A DNA stretch of 64,000 nt from Methylobacterium planeticum (GCF_008806345.1 NZ_VZZJ01000020.1:1-64000); one strand, 5' to 3'. Counted from the first letter of the stretch, positions 51,755 to 61,277 are shown. The notes: generated from the sequence alone by a model not told the origin. Translations and numbers: made by a program.

Positions 51755-52456
51755 ATGTCACAACACTCGAAACTACAGAACAGCAGGAAGGCGACATCTG
51801 CGCCGCGTCGGGCGTTCCTGAAGGGAGCTGGGGTCTTAATGGCCTCGGCTTCATTTTTGGAATTGAACCTCGGCAAGGCGTTCGCCCAGCGCGGCGCCTC
51901 GCTTGCCGGCGGCGCCCTTGATCTCGGCCGCGGCGACTTCGCTGTCCTCAACTATGCCTACGCACTGGAGCAGCTGGAAGCCGCCTTCTACACACAGGTG
52001 CTGCAGCAGCCCTATCGCGGCTTCAACGCCCGCGACGAGCAGATCCTGACCGGCATCCAGCAACACGAAGTGGCCCACCGCGAGTTCTTCCGTTCGGCGC
52101 TCGGCGGCAACGCGATCCCGGATCTGCAGGTCGATTTCCAGCGGGTCAATTTCAGCAGCCGGCAGAGCGTGCTGACCACCGCCAGGACTTTCGAGGATCT
52201 CGGCGTCGCCGCCTACAACGGGGCTGGTCAGCTCCTGAGCAACCCAGACTTTCTCGCCAAAGCTGGCTCTATCGTGTCTGTTGAGGCGCGCCACGCCGCC
52301 ACAATCCGAGACCTGCTCAACCCATTCAGCCCTGCCTTCGCCGGCAACGACGTCGTGGATGCCTCCGGCCTCGACGGCGCGCTGCTGCCCTCGCAGGTGT
52401 TGCCGAAGGCCACTCCATTCGTCGTCACCCCGGTCAGTGCGAGCCAGCTGCCATGA
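51755..52456 (+). CDS. Tat-exported ferritin-like protein
   Basis: 233 residues. Twin-arginine signal (APRRAFLKGAGVLMASASFL). The mature part is a four-helix ferritin-like domain: ALEQLEAAFYTQVLQ, IQQHEVAHREFF with the E-x2-H pair, and VEARHAATIRDLL, the set of carboxylate and histidine ligands for a di-metal site, as in Ferritin_2 (PF13668). Exported proteins of this group are common in alphaproteobacteria and linked to desiccation or oxidative stress, though their chemistry is unproven. A paralogue follows directly. Confidence 0.85.
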   Translation: MSQHSKLQNSRKATSAPRRAFLKGAGVLMASASFLELNLGKAFAQRGASLAGGALDLGRGDFAVLNYAYALEQLEAAFYTQVLQQPYRGFNARDEQILTGIQQHEVAHREFFRSALGGNAIPDLQVDFQRVNFSSRQSVLTTARTFEDLGVAAYNGAGQLLSNPDFLAKAGSIVSVEARHAATIRDLLNPFSPAFAGNDVVDASGLDGALLPSQVLPKATPFVVTPVSASQLP

Positions 52457-52497
52457 ACGGCCTGCCTGCACCTGCTCTCCCTGCCAAGGATGATGAC

Positions 52498-53160
52498 ATG
52501 ACCACACAGCCCACGCTTCTCGACACTCTCGATCCTGATCTCACCGCACGGTTGACCTCACGACGCGGGCTGTTCAGCCGCGCAGCCGGCTCACTCGGTG
52601 CTCTGGCCACCGCACCGACGGTCTTGGCCGTCGCCTCGACCGAAGCGTTCGCCCAGGGCTTGCCCGGGCAGGTGGTGGATGTTCTCCGTTTCGCGCTGAC
52701 CCTCGAATACCTGGAAGCGGAATTTTACCAGACCGCGCTCGCCTCGCGTGGCCTGATCCCGGGCCGGTACAGGCCCGTGTTCCAGCAGATCGCTAAGCAC
52801 GAAGTGGCCCACGTGCGGTTGTTGCAGGGCGCACTCGGCACGGCCGCAATCCCGAAGCCGACATTCGACTTCACGGCTCGCGGCAAGTACCAAGACGTTT
52901 TCGAGAGCTTCGATACCTTCACCACGCTGTCGAGCACGTTCGAGGATCTTGGCGTGGCAGCTTACAAAGGACAGGCTGGCAACCTGCAGGGAACGCCTGT
53001 GCTGACGACCGCGCTGCAAATTCATTCGGTCGAAGCGCGCCACGCTGCTGAGGTGCGGCGGGTTCGTGGGTTCATCGGATGGGATGGAGCTTTTGATGCT
53101 CCGCAGACCAAGGCCCAGGTCTTGGCCGCTGCAATGCCGTTCATCGCAGGCGGCGTCTAA
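52498..53160 (+). CDS. Exported ferritin-like protein, paralogue
   Basis: 220 residues from ATG 52498, AAGGA six bases upstream; an upstream ATG at 52453 overlaps the previous stop. Signal with RR (TSRRGLFSRAAGSLGALA). Ferritin-like helices LTLEYLEAEFYQTAL, IAKHEVAHVRLLQ and VEARHAAEVRRV keep the E and E-x2-H ligands. The two tandem genes probably form one periplasmic unit, perhaps a heteromer. Confidence 0.85.
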   Translation: MTTQPTLLDTLDPDLTARLTSRRGLFSRAAGSLGALATAPTVLAVASTEAFAQGLPGQVVDVLRFALTLEYLEAEFYQTALASRGLIPGRYRPVFQQIAKHEVAHVRLLQGALGTAAIPKPTFDFTARGKYQDVFESFDTFTTLSSTFEDLGVAAYKGQAGNLQGTPVLTTALQIHSVEARHAAEVRRVRGFIGWDGAFDAPQTKAQVLAAAMPFIAGGV

Positions 53161-53391
53161 GTCGTTCGGCATTCAGAGCTGGGGTGCCGTGAGCACCCCA
53201 GCCATGCAGGCATCAGATCCCACGGTTGCCGCCGGCTCGCGGGCGTTTCGCGCCACCTGCTGAGTGAGCAAGCCTGTCCGCACTTCGATAGACGAGGCGA
53301 GGATGATGATAGGCTGCACGGAAGCGCTGTCGCTGGGAGCGCTGGGCACACGGCTAGACCCAGGCGCGCAGGGCTAGCTAACCTGCCAGCA

Positions 53392-54291
53392 ACCGGACTT
53401 TCCGAAGGCCCGAGAAGGGTCGGGAGAAGCGGTCCAGGCCCGCCGACGCCAATGTCGGCTTTCGCTGCTTAGAGCCGTCATTCGACATTGGGCTCAGAGG
53501 CAGCATCGGGTTCCTCATGACGAGCTCCTCAACCCAGGAGCTTGTCATGCCCGAAGTCGTTACCGTTCCCACCAGCACACGTGTTCCCTGGAACCGCGGC
53601 CGTATCGTCAGACCCAAACCGCCGCTGAAGCCGAAGCACATCTGGGCCCTGCGCACGCGCCTCCAGCTCGCAAACCGCACGCGAGATCTTGCCCTGTTCA
53701 ACCTTGCCGTCGACAGCAAGCTGCGCGGGTGTGATCTCGTCGGCCTGCGCGTGAGCGACATCCACCTGGGCGACGCCGTGCGTCCCCGAGCGACCGTCTG
53801 CCAGCGTAAAACCGGCAGGCCGGTTCCGTTCGAGATCACCGAGCCGACGCGCGAAGCTCTCACGGCTTGGCTGACCGAGCGCAGGTTGAAAGCCGGCGAC
53901 TGGCTGTTTCCAAGCCGTAGTCGACTCGGAGACCATCTAACGACGCGGCACTACAGTCGGCTGGTCGACCGCTGGGTTGCCCTGATCGGCCTGGACCCCT
54001 CGGCGTTCGGCACGCACAGCCTGCGCCGTACGAAGGTCGCGCTGGTCTACAAGCGAACCGGCAATATCCGAGCCTGCCAGCTGCTCCTTGGCCATACCAA
54101 GCTGGAGAGCACGGTTCGCTACCTCGGCATTGAGGTTGACGACGCGCTTATCCTCTCAGAGCAGACCGAAATCTGAACCGGACGCCGCGGTCGAAATGGC
54201 CGCGGCGTGCCAGCAGGATCGTCGCCCCCAGGGTGCCGAATGACCCCTTGCGGACATTCGAGATGCGGCCGTCGAAGGTCCGGATGGGGTG
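53392..54291 (+). repeat. Recombinase module, copy 2
   Basis: Direct repeat of 47808-48709, about 5.6 kb away in the same orientation, with the same order: leader, recombinase, hairpin (54183-54207) and GCGGACATTCG...GAAGGTCCG stretch. The gap 53161-53546 before the gene has no other feature. The intervening DNA carries the Met-rich peptide, cytochrome b, molybdenum enzyme and ferritin-like genes. Confidence 0.8.
53547..54176 (+). CDS. Tyrosine recombinase/integrase (short type), copy 2
   Basis: 209 residues with the same AGGAG site and the catalytic residues R, HSLRR, GH and Y of copy 1. Differences are spread over the first two thirds; the catalytic C terminus is unchanged, which suggests purifying selection or gene conversion rather than decay. 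It is the last gene before the glycosyltransferase cluster. Confidence 0.88.
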   Translation: MPEVVTVPTSTRVPWNRGRIVRPKPPLKPKHIWALRTRLQLANRTRDLALFNLAVDSKLRGCDLVGLRVSDIHLGDAVRPRATVCQRKTGRPVPFEITEPTREALTAWLTERRLKAGDWLFPSRSRLGDHLTTRHYSRLVDRWVALIGLDPSAFGTHSLRRTKVALVYKRTGNIRACQLLLGHTKLESTVRYLGIEVDDALILSEQTEI

Positions 54292-54351
54292 GGGGAACGG
54301 ACCCTGCCCCTCTATCCGGAAGCGGCCCTTCCATCAGCTTCACGTCACGGT

Positions 54352-55035
54352 TTATAGCCGCTTGATAAACTTGCATTTTCCGCCCTGTGACCAGGGGCCT
54401 TGCACCCGTTCCGCGACGCAGAATGCGTCGACCGCGCGGGTCACGCCGGGGAAGCGACCGCCCAGGCTGTCGTAATCGTCGGCGATGAGGAGGCCGCCGG
54501 GGCGCAGGACCGGCCACCATGCCCGGAGATCCGCCGCCACGGAAGCCTCCTCGTGGCCGGCGTCGAGATGGATGACGTCGGCGGTGAGGCCGCGCAGGCG
54601 CATCAGTTCGGCGGCATTCACCGAGTCCAGCGGAAGGGGCACGACCCGGTCAGCCAGCCCTTCCCGCAACACGTTGGCCAGGAAGGTGCGGTACAGGCTG
54701 GGATACCCGTTCTCCATGGCGAGTTCGCCGAACAGAGTCGCATCGGCCCAGTGGTCGACGGCCCCGAGCCAAGTATCCACCGCGATGACGATCCCCTCGA
54801 CGCCGTGCGCCTCCAGGCTCCGGGCCAGGTGCAGGGTGCTGGCCCCCTTCCAGGCGCCGATCTCCACGATCACGCCGGGGCGGAACTCTGTGACAGCCTC
54901 GTCGAGGAAGGGATGAAGGCTGCGCCAGCCCTGGAGATCGGGGGGGCGCAAGCTGTCGGGCGGGTTCGTGAACGGATCTCGGCCATGCCAGAGCGCGTCG
55001 ATGATGGCGCGGCGGTTCGTCGGGAGGTGGCTCAT
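54352..55035 (-). CDS. SAM-dependent methyltransferase (class I, CmcI/Methyltransf_24 type)
   Basis: 227 residues. Motif I is VIVEIGAWKGAST (about 55-67), followed by IVIAVDTWLG (acidic post-I position) and VIHLDAGHEEASV with the metal/substrate DAGH, then GGLLIADDYDS. This set occurs in cephalosporin-hydroxylase-like and sugar O-methyltransferases. It is the last gene of the leftward glycosyltransferase operon, so it probably methylates a glycan or a sugar unit. 64 bp from the preceding gene. Confidence 0.8.
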   Translation of the reverse strand: MSHLPTNRRAIIDALWHGRDPFTNPPDSLRPPDLQGWRSLHPFLDEAVTEFRPGVIVEIGAWKGASTLHLARSLEAHGVEGIVIAVDTWLGAVDHWADATLFGELAMENGYPSLYRTFLANVLREGLADRVVPLPLDSVNAAELMRLRGLTADVIHLDAGHEEASVAADLRAWWPVLRPGGLLIADDYDSLGGRFPGVTRAVDAFCVAERVQGPWSQGGKCKFIKRL

Positions 55036-55099
55036 CGGAGGGCGACTCGCGATAGAAGATGCGCACGCCCGGGATCGGGCGCGCGTCGGGCATTCAGCC

Positions 55100-56158
55100 C
55101 TAGGCGGCCCGCCGCGCCAGCCCGTAGAGGGCTTCGCAGCGCGCGAGCCAGAGATCGCGTGTGAAGAGGCGCAGCACGCGTGCGTGCGGGATTGTCCGGG
55201 GAATCGCGAGGGCGTCGCCGATCGCCCGGACCAGGGCGGGGGCGTCGTCGGGCGGGACCAGATGGCCGGCCTCGCCGACGATCTCGGCGGCCGCCCCCAT
55301 GGCGAGACCCGCCACCGGCACCCCGCAGGCCATGGCCTCGATGGCCACGAAGCCGAAGGGCTCGTCCCAGCAGGGCGTGAACAGAAAAACCGATGCGCGG
55401 CCGATCTCGCCCGCAAGGGCCTCGCCGGAGAGATGGCCGCCGTAGCGGATCGATCCACCGAGCTGCGGGGCAATCCGCGCCTCCCAATAATCCCGCTCCT
55501 CGATCGGGCCGAACAGGGTGAGGGGGATGCCGGTGCGCTGCGCCGCCGCGACGGCGAGATGCGTGCCCTTGATGGGTGTGATCCGCCCCGACCAAACGGC
55601 GCTGCCGTCTCCCCGATCCTGGAAGGGCCAGACTGCGGGATCGACGCCGTTGTGGAGCACGGACACCCCCGACGGAGCGCCCTCGGGCCACCAGATCTGG
55701 CGCTGGGACTGCGAGGTCACGGTGATCTGGTGTCCGGGCACGAGGCTGTCCGTCACGAACCAGCGCAGGGCGTCGTAGGGCGGGACGTGCAGCGACGTGA
55801 CGGTGGGCATCTCCGCGAGACGCCGGTGCTCCAACGGCAGGCGGCTCAACGCATTGTTGTGCAGTACGTCGAAGCCGCCGGCCGCGATCCGGTCGCAGGC
55901 GGCGGCGTATCCGGCATCCACATGGGCGACGAGGCCGGCATCGCCTCGGTGTTCAAGCCCGGGGAAGCTGCGCTCGTGGTGGAGCGGGATCACGGGGTCG
56001 ATGGAAAAGCGCGGGTCGCTGTCCCCGGCGGCGAACAGAACGACGTCGTGCCCCCGCGCGATCAACCCGTCGGCCAGCGCCCAGCAATAAGCCTCCATGC
56101 CGCCTGCGAAGGGCCGCGCCACCGGATGGCGCAGATGCGCGAGGAGCGCGATCCTCAC
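55100..56158 (-). CDS. Glycosyltransferase family 4
   Basis: 352 residues, GT-B fold. N terminus MRIALLAHLRHPVARPFAGG with the GG loop that binds substrate; the nucleotide-sugar end has WDEPFGFVAIEAMACGVPVAG, the E-x7-E motif of GT4 retaining enzymes. Its start overlaps the end of the next gene upstream by four bases. Acts on a sugar acceptor in the cytosol; donor unknown. Confidence 0.85.
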   Translation of the reverse strand: MRIALLAHLRHPVARPFAGGMEAYCWALADGLIARGHDVVLFAAGDSDPRFSIDPVIPLHHERSFPGLEHRGDAGLVAHVDAGYAAACDRIAAGGFDVLHNNALSRLPLEHRRLAEMPTVTSLHVPPYDALRWFVTDSLVPGHQITVTSQSQRQIWWPEGAPSGVSVLHNGVDPAVWPFQDRGDGSAVWSGRITPIKGTHLAVAAAQRTGIPLTLFGPIEERDYWEARIAPQLGGSIRYGGHLSGEALAGEIGRASVFLFTPCWDEPFGFVAIEAMACGVPVAGLAMGAAAEIVGEAGHLVPPDDAPALVRAIGDALAIPRTIPHARVLRLFTRDLWLARCEALYGLARRAA

Positions 56159-57069
56159 GCGGTCGCCGCGGTGCCCCGCGCCTCGAGGAAGCGGATGACG
56201 GAGGCCGAATTGCTGTAGGGCTGGTGGCTCTGCTGGCCCGTCAGCGTGAAGTCGCCGGCCTCGGGGCGGCGCAGGATGCGAATGGGCCGGTTAGGGGTGT
56301 CGTCGATCAGCCCCATGACCTTGAAGGCGTAGAGCCAGTGGCCCATCGTCCGGTAGCCCCACTTGGCCTCGAACAGTTCGGCGTTGCGCACGACGCTGTC
56401 GAGGTGGTGGACCGGCGGCATGTGGTGGGGGTGGTACTGGTGATAGGCCAGTCCGCCCTTCATCCAGGCGATGGGAATGCCGGCTTGGTCGAGGACCTTG
56501 CCGAAATCCGTGTCCTCGCCGCCGTAGCCGGTATAGCGCTCGTCGAAGCCGCCGCAGCCTAAGAAGGTGTCGCGCCGGATGGCGAAGTTCAGGGACCAGA
56601 AGCACCGGTAATCCGGGCAGATCTCCAGACCGGAGGCCGGGGGGCCCCGGCGGTCGGAATGGCGCTCCGCCAAGGCCGCGAAGCCCTCGTAGGTCCAGTC
56701 GCCGGCGGTGGCGCGCTCGGGCAGGTGGAGGACCTCTCCCATCAGCAGGCCGTCGAGTTCGGCGAGGCCGCGCGCGTAATCGGTCACGAGGCCGGGGGCC
56801 GGGATGCAGTCGACGTCGAGGAAAACGACGGCGTCGCCACCGGCCACCGCCACCCCTCGGTTCCGCGCCGACGCCAGCGGCAATTCGGCGCCAGGCACCA
56901 GGATCTGACGGACCGGGAAGGCAACCTCGGGCAGGTCGTAGGGGGCGTCCTGCATCACCGCCACGATGAACTCAGTGGGGACTTGCGTCTGGCGCTCCAG
57001 GCCGAGGAGCACGTTGCGCAGGTGCGCCGGCCGTCCCTTGGCCAGGGTCACGACGGAAACGGTGGACAT
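56155..57069 (-). CDS. Glycosyltransferase family 2 (galactosyltransferase-like)
   Basis: 304 residues, GT-A fold. N-terminal VSVVTLAKGRPAHLRNVL, then the metal-binding FLDVDCIPAPG motif (D-x-D) at about 100, and a C-terminal half with FAIRRDTFLGCGGFDE and GYGGEDTDFGKVLD, as in Glyco_transf_7C. It shares this plan and the ending IRILRRPEAG with the gene at 58274, so the two are paralogues. Overlaps the GT4 gene by four bases. Confidence 0.85.
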   Translation of the reverse strand: MSTVSVVTLAKGRPAHLRNVLLGLERQTQVPTEFIVAVMQDAPYDLPEVAFPVRQILVPGAELPLASARNRGVAVAGGDAVVFLDVDCIPAPGLVTDYARGLAELDGLLMGEVLHLPERATAGDWTYEGFAALAERHSDRRGPPASGLEICPDYRCFWSLNFAIRRDTFLGCGGFDERYTGYGGEDTDFGKVLDQAGIPIAWMKGGLAYHQYHPHHMPPVHHLDSVVRNAELFEAKWGYRTMGHWLYAFKVMGLIDDTPNRPIRILRRPEAGDFTLTGQQSHQPYSNSASVIRFLEARGTAATA

Positions 57070-57115
57070 GGGGCGGTCTGGCTCCGGGGGGGGCGAGCGA
57101 GGAGAATGCGGGTGG

Positions 57116-58252
57116 TCAGCCGGTGGCAACGACCGTGCGGGCGGCGGGCTCCACCGCGCCGTGCCAGAGTTCGTCGGTCAGGTCCTCGAGCCAGCCGGCG
57201 GCGCGGGCCGCCGCATCCGGCGCGTAGAGGCTCCGCAGCGGGGCTGCGTCGAGGGCGCGGGCCCGGGCGAGGAGGTCGCGCCAGCCCTGGAGATCGCCCG
57301 GCCAGACCGGGGCCTGGACGGCGGCCCCGAGCCGGACCAGGGCCTCGGCCTTGCGGGTCTGCTCGCCGAAATAGCGCCATTCGGGCATCACGATCAGGCG
57401 CCCGCCGACGCGGGCGACCTCATGGACGGTGTTGTCGCCGGCGGAGGCCACCACGATGTCGGCGGCGGCGAGGTAGTCGGTCACCGAGGGCACCCAGCCG
57501 AGTTCGCGCAGGTTCGAGAAGTCGGTCTCGTGACCCTCGCGGTGGGTCGGCCCCAGGGTCAGCCACAGCGCCTCGGGCGCGGCCCGGGCGGCCACCGTGA
57601 GTGGCGCGTAGGGCGTACCGCTGCCCCCGCCTCCGGTCACCGCCACGACGATCTCGCGGTCCGGGTCGAGGCCGAGCCTTTCGCGGGCCTCGGCCCGATC
57701 CGGCACCCGGTCGACGCTGGTGCAAAGGCCGCCGCTGTAGAAGGTCTTAGCCTGCAGCGCGGCTGGGTAATCGTCCTGCTCCATGCGCGCGTCGAAGGGG
57801 GCGAGCATGCCGACGCAGGCCTCGTAGGCGCCCACATGGCCGATGTCGGTGCGGTCGCCATGCATCCGAATCTGCACCGCCGGCACGCTGGCGATGCGTG
57901 ACAGCAGCGCGATCTCCGCCGAAACGTCCACGACGAAGAGGCCGACCTCGCGCTCGTCGAGATGGTCGAGGATGCGCCGCATGGTCCGGCGCATCGCGGT
58001 CAGGCCCAGCGGCACGCAGTGCATGACCTGCGGGGTCGGCTCCGTGTAGAGGCGCGGCGTCGGCACCCCGGCGCCGATCATGTTCGGCAGCGGCACGATC
58101 TCGATGTCGCGGGAGAACCCGTCGAACAGCTGCGGGCCGGCGGTGAGTACGGAGACGGGCCGGTCCTTGGCGAACTCGGCCGCCACCGCCATCGTGCGGT
58201 TGGCGTGGCCGCGTCCCTGGTGATGGACGAAGAACGCGATAGGTTTCTTCAT
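57116..58252 (-). CDS. GT-B glycosyltransferase (MurG/GT28-like)
   Basis: 378 residues. N terminus AFFVHHQGRGHANRTMAVA with the GHA-R acceptor loop seen in MurG/GT28 and UDP-glucosyltransferases; C-terminal half has VVAVTGGGGSGTPY, a donor-binding VVASAGDNTVHEVARV segment and VMPEWRYFGEQ. The set predicts a soluble or peripheral enzyme acting on a lipid or oligosaccharide acceptor. It lies between the two paralogous GT2 genes, 21 and 46 bp away. Confidence 0.8.
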   Translation of the reverse strand: MKKPIAFFVHHQGRGHANRTMAVAAEFAKDRPVSVLTAGPQLFDGFSRDIEIVPLPNMIGAGVPTPRLYTEPTPQVMHCVPLGLTAMRRTMRRILDHLDEREVGLFVVDVSAEIALLSRIASVPAVQIRMHGDRTDIGHVGAYEACVGMLAPFDARMEQDDYPAALQAKTFYSGGLCTSVDRVPDRAEARERLGLDPDREIVVAVTGGGGSGTPYAPLTVAARAAPEALWLTLGPTHREGHETDFSNLRELGWVPSVTDYLAAADIVVASAGDNTVHEVARVGGRLIVMPEWRYFGEQTRKAEALVRLGAAVQAPVWPGDLQGWRDLLARARALDAAPLRSLYAPDAAARAAGWLEDLTDELWHGAVEPAARTVVATG

Positions 58253-58273
58253 GGCTCTCGGGTTCGCGATCCG

Positions 58274-59173
58274 TCAGGAGAACAGGGCGTCGAGCCGCAG
58301 GGCGGCGGCGATCTCGGGGCCGGCCGGCCGGCGCAGGATACGGATCGCGGGAGCGTCGTCGTCCCAATCGATCAGCCCGGCGGCCCGGAACTGGCCGAGC
58401 CAGTAGCTCATGCACCAGCGCCCGTGCCTGTCCCGAAAGCGGGCGGCGTTGGCCAGGATGGCGTCGAAGTGCTGCAGCGGCGGCACGTGGACGGGATGGT
58501 GCTGGTGGTAGGCGCGGGCGTTCCCGACCCAGTAGGTCGTCAGCCCCGAGGCGGCGAGGCGCGCGGCGAGGTCCGTCTCCTCGCCGCCATAGCCGCGATA
58601 GGCCTCGTCCATGCCACCGACGGCGCGCCAGGACCGGGCCGGCAGCGCGAAGGACAGCCCCCAGAGCTGGCCGGGATCGGCCTCCCGGCGCAAGGCCTCC
58701 GGCGGGATCGCGGGGCGGGCCGGATGGGTATGGCCGAGCCGCGCGAGGGCCGCTTCGTCGGCGGCCTCCTCCGCCGTCAGCCCCGGCGGCAGGTACAGCA
58801 CTTCGCCGAGGAACAGGCCGTCGGTCTCCATCGCCGCGCGCCGATAGGCCCCCACGAGGGTGGGCGACGGGATGCAGTCGACGTCGAGGAAGGTCAAGAG
58901 ATCGCCCGTGGCGGCCTCGGCCGCGCGGTTGCGGGCGGCCGCGAGGGGCATCGGCTCCCCCGCCACGTGGCAGTGGCGCACCGGACAGCCGGGGTCCGGC
59001 AGGTCGGGCGCGCGGTCCGGCTGCATCCAGGCGATGATCAGTTCGCGCGGGTGCACGGACTGGCGCGCCAGCCCGGCCATGAGGTTGCGCAGGCGGTCGG
59101 CCCGGCCGCGCACCAGGGTGAGGACGCTCACGCGAGGCCCGGAGGACGACCCGGCGGACGGATCAACTGGCAT
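58274..59173 (-). CDS. Glycosyltransferase family 2, paralogue
   Basis: 299 residues from ATG 59173, which overlaps the end of the upstream gene by 11 bp. GT-A motifs: VSVLTLVRGRADRLRNLM, FLDVDCIPSPT, GYGGEETDLAARL, and the C-terminal ending IRILRRPAGPE. The same architecture as the gene at 56155, hence an old duplication within the operon, probably with a changed sugar specificity. Confidence 0.85.
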   Translation of the reverse strand: MPVDPSAGSSSGPRVSVLTLVRGRADRLRNLMAGLARQSVHPRELIIAWMQPDRAPDLPDPGCPVRHCHVAGEPMPLAAARNRAAEAATGDLLTFLDVDCIPSPTLVGAYRRAAMETDGLFLGEVLYLPPGLTAEEAADEAALARLGHTHPARPAIPPEALRREADPGQLWGLSFALPARSWRAVGGMDEAYRGYGGEETDLAARLAASGLTTYWVGNARAYHQHHPVHVPPLQHFDAILANAARFRDRHGRWCMSYWLGQFRAAGLIDWDDDAPAIRILRRPAGPEIAAALRLDALFS

Positions 59174-61217
59174 CGGCCAGCATCCGGCGGAAATGGCCGA
59201 CGCCCTCAATGATGCCGCGGGCGTGCGAGGCCCGGGCCACGTAGGAGTGCTGCAGGGCGGCGTTGCTGGCGAGATCATCGGAGAAATTGGCCACGATGAT
59301 CGCCTGCGTCTGGGCGCGCAGCATCTCGACGTCGTTGCCCGAATCGCCGGCCACGAACACGGCCCGCTCGGGCAGGCCGTAGAGGGCCCGGACATGACCC
59401 ACCGCCGTGCCCTTCGAGGCCGTCTCCGGCAGCACGTCGAGGTAGAGCCCGTGGCTGTGGATCACGTTGGCAGAGAGTCCCGCCCGCGCGAGGGCCACGC
59501 GAACTCGCTGGGCGGTCGCCGCATCCGCGAAATAGCTCAGCTTGTGTCCGCGATGCTCCAGGGGTCCCTGGGGCACGAGGCCATCGAGATCGGACAGGGC
59601 GGTACGCACGCCAGCCCGGTCCCAGCCGGCCGAGACGATGGCGCGCCAAGCCGCATCCGCCGTGTAGGTCACGCCGTTGGGGTCGAGGTGGTAGATCTCC
59701 GATCCTACCGAGGTGATCATTACCTGCGGACGCGGGCTGGCCTGCTGCTCCAGGATCGCCATGGCGCTGTGGAAGGAGCGGCCGGTGGCGACCCCGAAGG
59801 CGAGACGCGCCTGACGGCTGCGCCAGCGTCGGAAGGTGCCGAGCGCCGCCTCGCAGCCCACCAGCGTGTTGTCGATGTCACAGACGAGGAGTTGGCGCGG
59901 CGCCGCCAGGGGCGGCTCAGGAGTCAGCAGCGCCCGCAACAGGGCGTGGTAGCGCGCGGCGTGCCGGTCCCAGTCATAGGCGGCGGCGGCGCGGGCGCCC
60001 CCCGCCACGCAGCGGGCATAGAGGTCGGGATCGTCCAGGATGCGCAGGCACGCCGCAGCGATGGCATCGGGATTGCGCGGATCGACGAGGAGCCCGTTGC
60101 CGCAGGTCTCCACGATGTCGTTGGGGCCGCCGCTGTCGGTGGCGACCAGCGGCAGCCCGGCAGCGGAGGCCTCGAGGAGGGTCAACCCGAAGGGCTCGTT
60201 GAGAGCTGGATTGACGAAGAGGCCGCCCCGCGCGCGCGCGTATGCGTAGAGCGCCGGCACGTCCTCCAGGCCATGGGTCTTGGGGTAGGCCACGCGCCCG
60301 TAGAGGTCGTAGCGGTCGATCAGCACCAGGATCTCGCGCATGGTGGCGGCCATGTCGCCGTCGAGGGCGTCGATGTCGTCGCGGGTTCCGGCCACCAGCA
60401 CCAGGTTGGCGCACGCTTGCAGGGTTGGGCTCTCCCCGTAGGCCCGCACCAGGGCGCCGAGATTCTTGCGTGCCACCGGTCGGGCGAGGGCCAGCAGCAC
60501 CGGCTTGCCCGGATCATGCAGGAACCGATTGATCGTGGTGTCGACCCGCGGCAGGGCCTCGGCTGCCGCGAACCGGGCGAGATCGCTGCCCGGCGGCAGG
60601 ACGCGGATGCGGCCCGGATCGTAGGCCGCGTACCCGGCATACTGCACCTCCGCCTCGTCGCGGGAGGAGGCGACGACGAGGCTCGCGCGGGCCAGCGCGC
60701 CCTCCTCCGCGGCGATCCGGCGCGCGAGGTCGGTACCGCGCTCGGCGCCTGATCCCAGCATCGCCGCTTTCACCCGCCCGAGGGAGTGGGCCGTAAACAC
60801 GAAGGGGATTCCGAGGGCCTTCTCGACGATCCTCGCCACGGAGGCGGCATCGGCGTAGTGGGCGTGAATGAGGTCGGGCGCCCGGGGCTGCGCTGCGATC
60901 CAGGCGATGAGGTTGCTCGCGAAGCTGTCCACCTCCGCGTGCATCTCCTCCTTGGGGCGGTAATCCGGCGATGCGCTCGCGAGCCGCAAGAGCGCGACCT
61001 TGTCGGAGATCGCCTCTTCGGGCACGGCATAGTCCGGGCCGAGCAGGCCCTGGAACAGGCGCGTCGCGATTACGATCCGGTCGATGTCCCGATCCTGGGC
61101 CGAGGCGGCCACGAGATCGAGCAGGTAGCGGATGTGACCGCCCGTATCAGCGGTGAGTCCGAACACGACCCCGCCGCCGCGCAGACAGCCTTGCAGGGCG
61201 ACATGCAAGACGAACAT
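59163..61217 (-). CDS. GT4 glycosyltransferase fused to a HAD phosphatase (sucrose-phosphate synthase-like)
   Basis: 684 residues. Residues ~1-440 are a GT-B enzyme: FGLTADTGGHIRYLLDL at the N terminus and NEPFGLTLLEASAAGLPLVAT near residue 340, as in sucrose-phosphate synthases. Residues ~445-680 are a HAD domain with LLVCDIDNTLVG (motif I), ITSVGSEIY and VAGDSGNDVEM (motif IV), as in sucrose-6-phosphate phosphatase. The fusion predicts synthesis of a sugar phosphate disaccharide and its dephosphorylation in one chain; the product may be sucrose or another disaccharide such as glucosylglycerate-type compounds. First gene of the leftward operon. Confidence 0.85.
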   Translation of the reverse strand: MFVLHVALQGCLRGGGVVFGLTADTGGHIRYLLDLVAASAQDRDIDRIVIATRLFQGLLGPDYAVPEEAISDKVALLRLASASPDYRPKEEMHAEVDSFASNLIAWIAAQPRAPDLIHAHYADAASVARIVEKALGIPFVFTAHSLGRVKAAMLGSGAERGTDLARRIAAEEGALARASLVVASSRDEAEVQYAGYAAYDPGRIRVLPPGSDLARFAAAEALPRVDTTINRFLHDPGKPVLLALARPVARKNLGALVRAYGESPTLQACANLVLVAGTRDDIDALDGDMAATMREILVLIDRYDLYGRVAYPKTHGLEDVPALYAYARARGGLFVNPALNEPFGLTLLEASAAGLPLVATDSGGPNDIVETCGNGLLVDPRNPDAIAAACLRILDDPDLYARCVAGGARAAAAYDWDRHAARYHALLRALLTPEPPLAAPRQLLVCDIDNTLVGCEAALGTFRRWRSRQARLAFGVATGRSFHSAMAILEQQASPRPQVMITSVGSEIYHLDPNGVTYTADAAWRAIVSAGWDRAGVRTALSDLDGLVPQGPLEHRGHKLSYFADAATAQRVRVALARAGLSANVIHSHGLYLDVLPETASKGTAVGHVRALYGLPERAVFVAGDSGNDVEMLRAQTQAIIVANFSDDLASNAALQHSYVARASHARGIIEGVGHFRRMLADAS

Positions 61218-61277
61218 CAGGCCGCCAGGGTCTTGAGCAAGGTGCGGATAAGAAGTGTGTCAGATGAGGTCCATAGC

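Noticed and set aside
47808..54291. Classical composite transposon
   Set aside because: The repeated modules encode tyrosine recombinases, not DDE transposases, and lack terminal inverted repeats.
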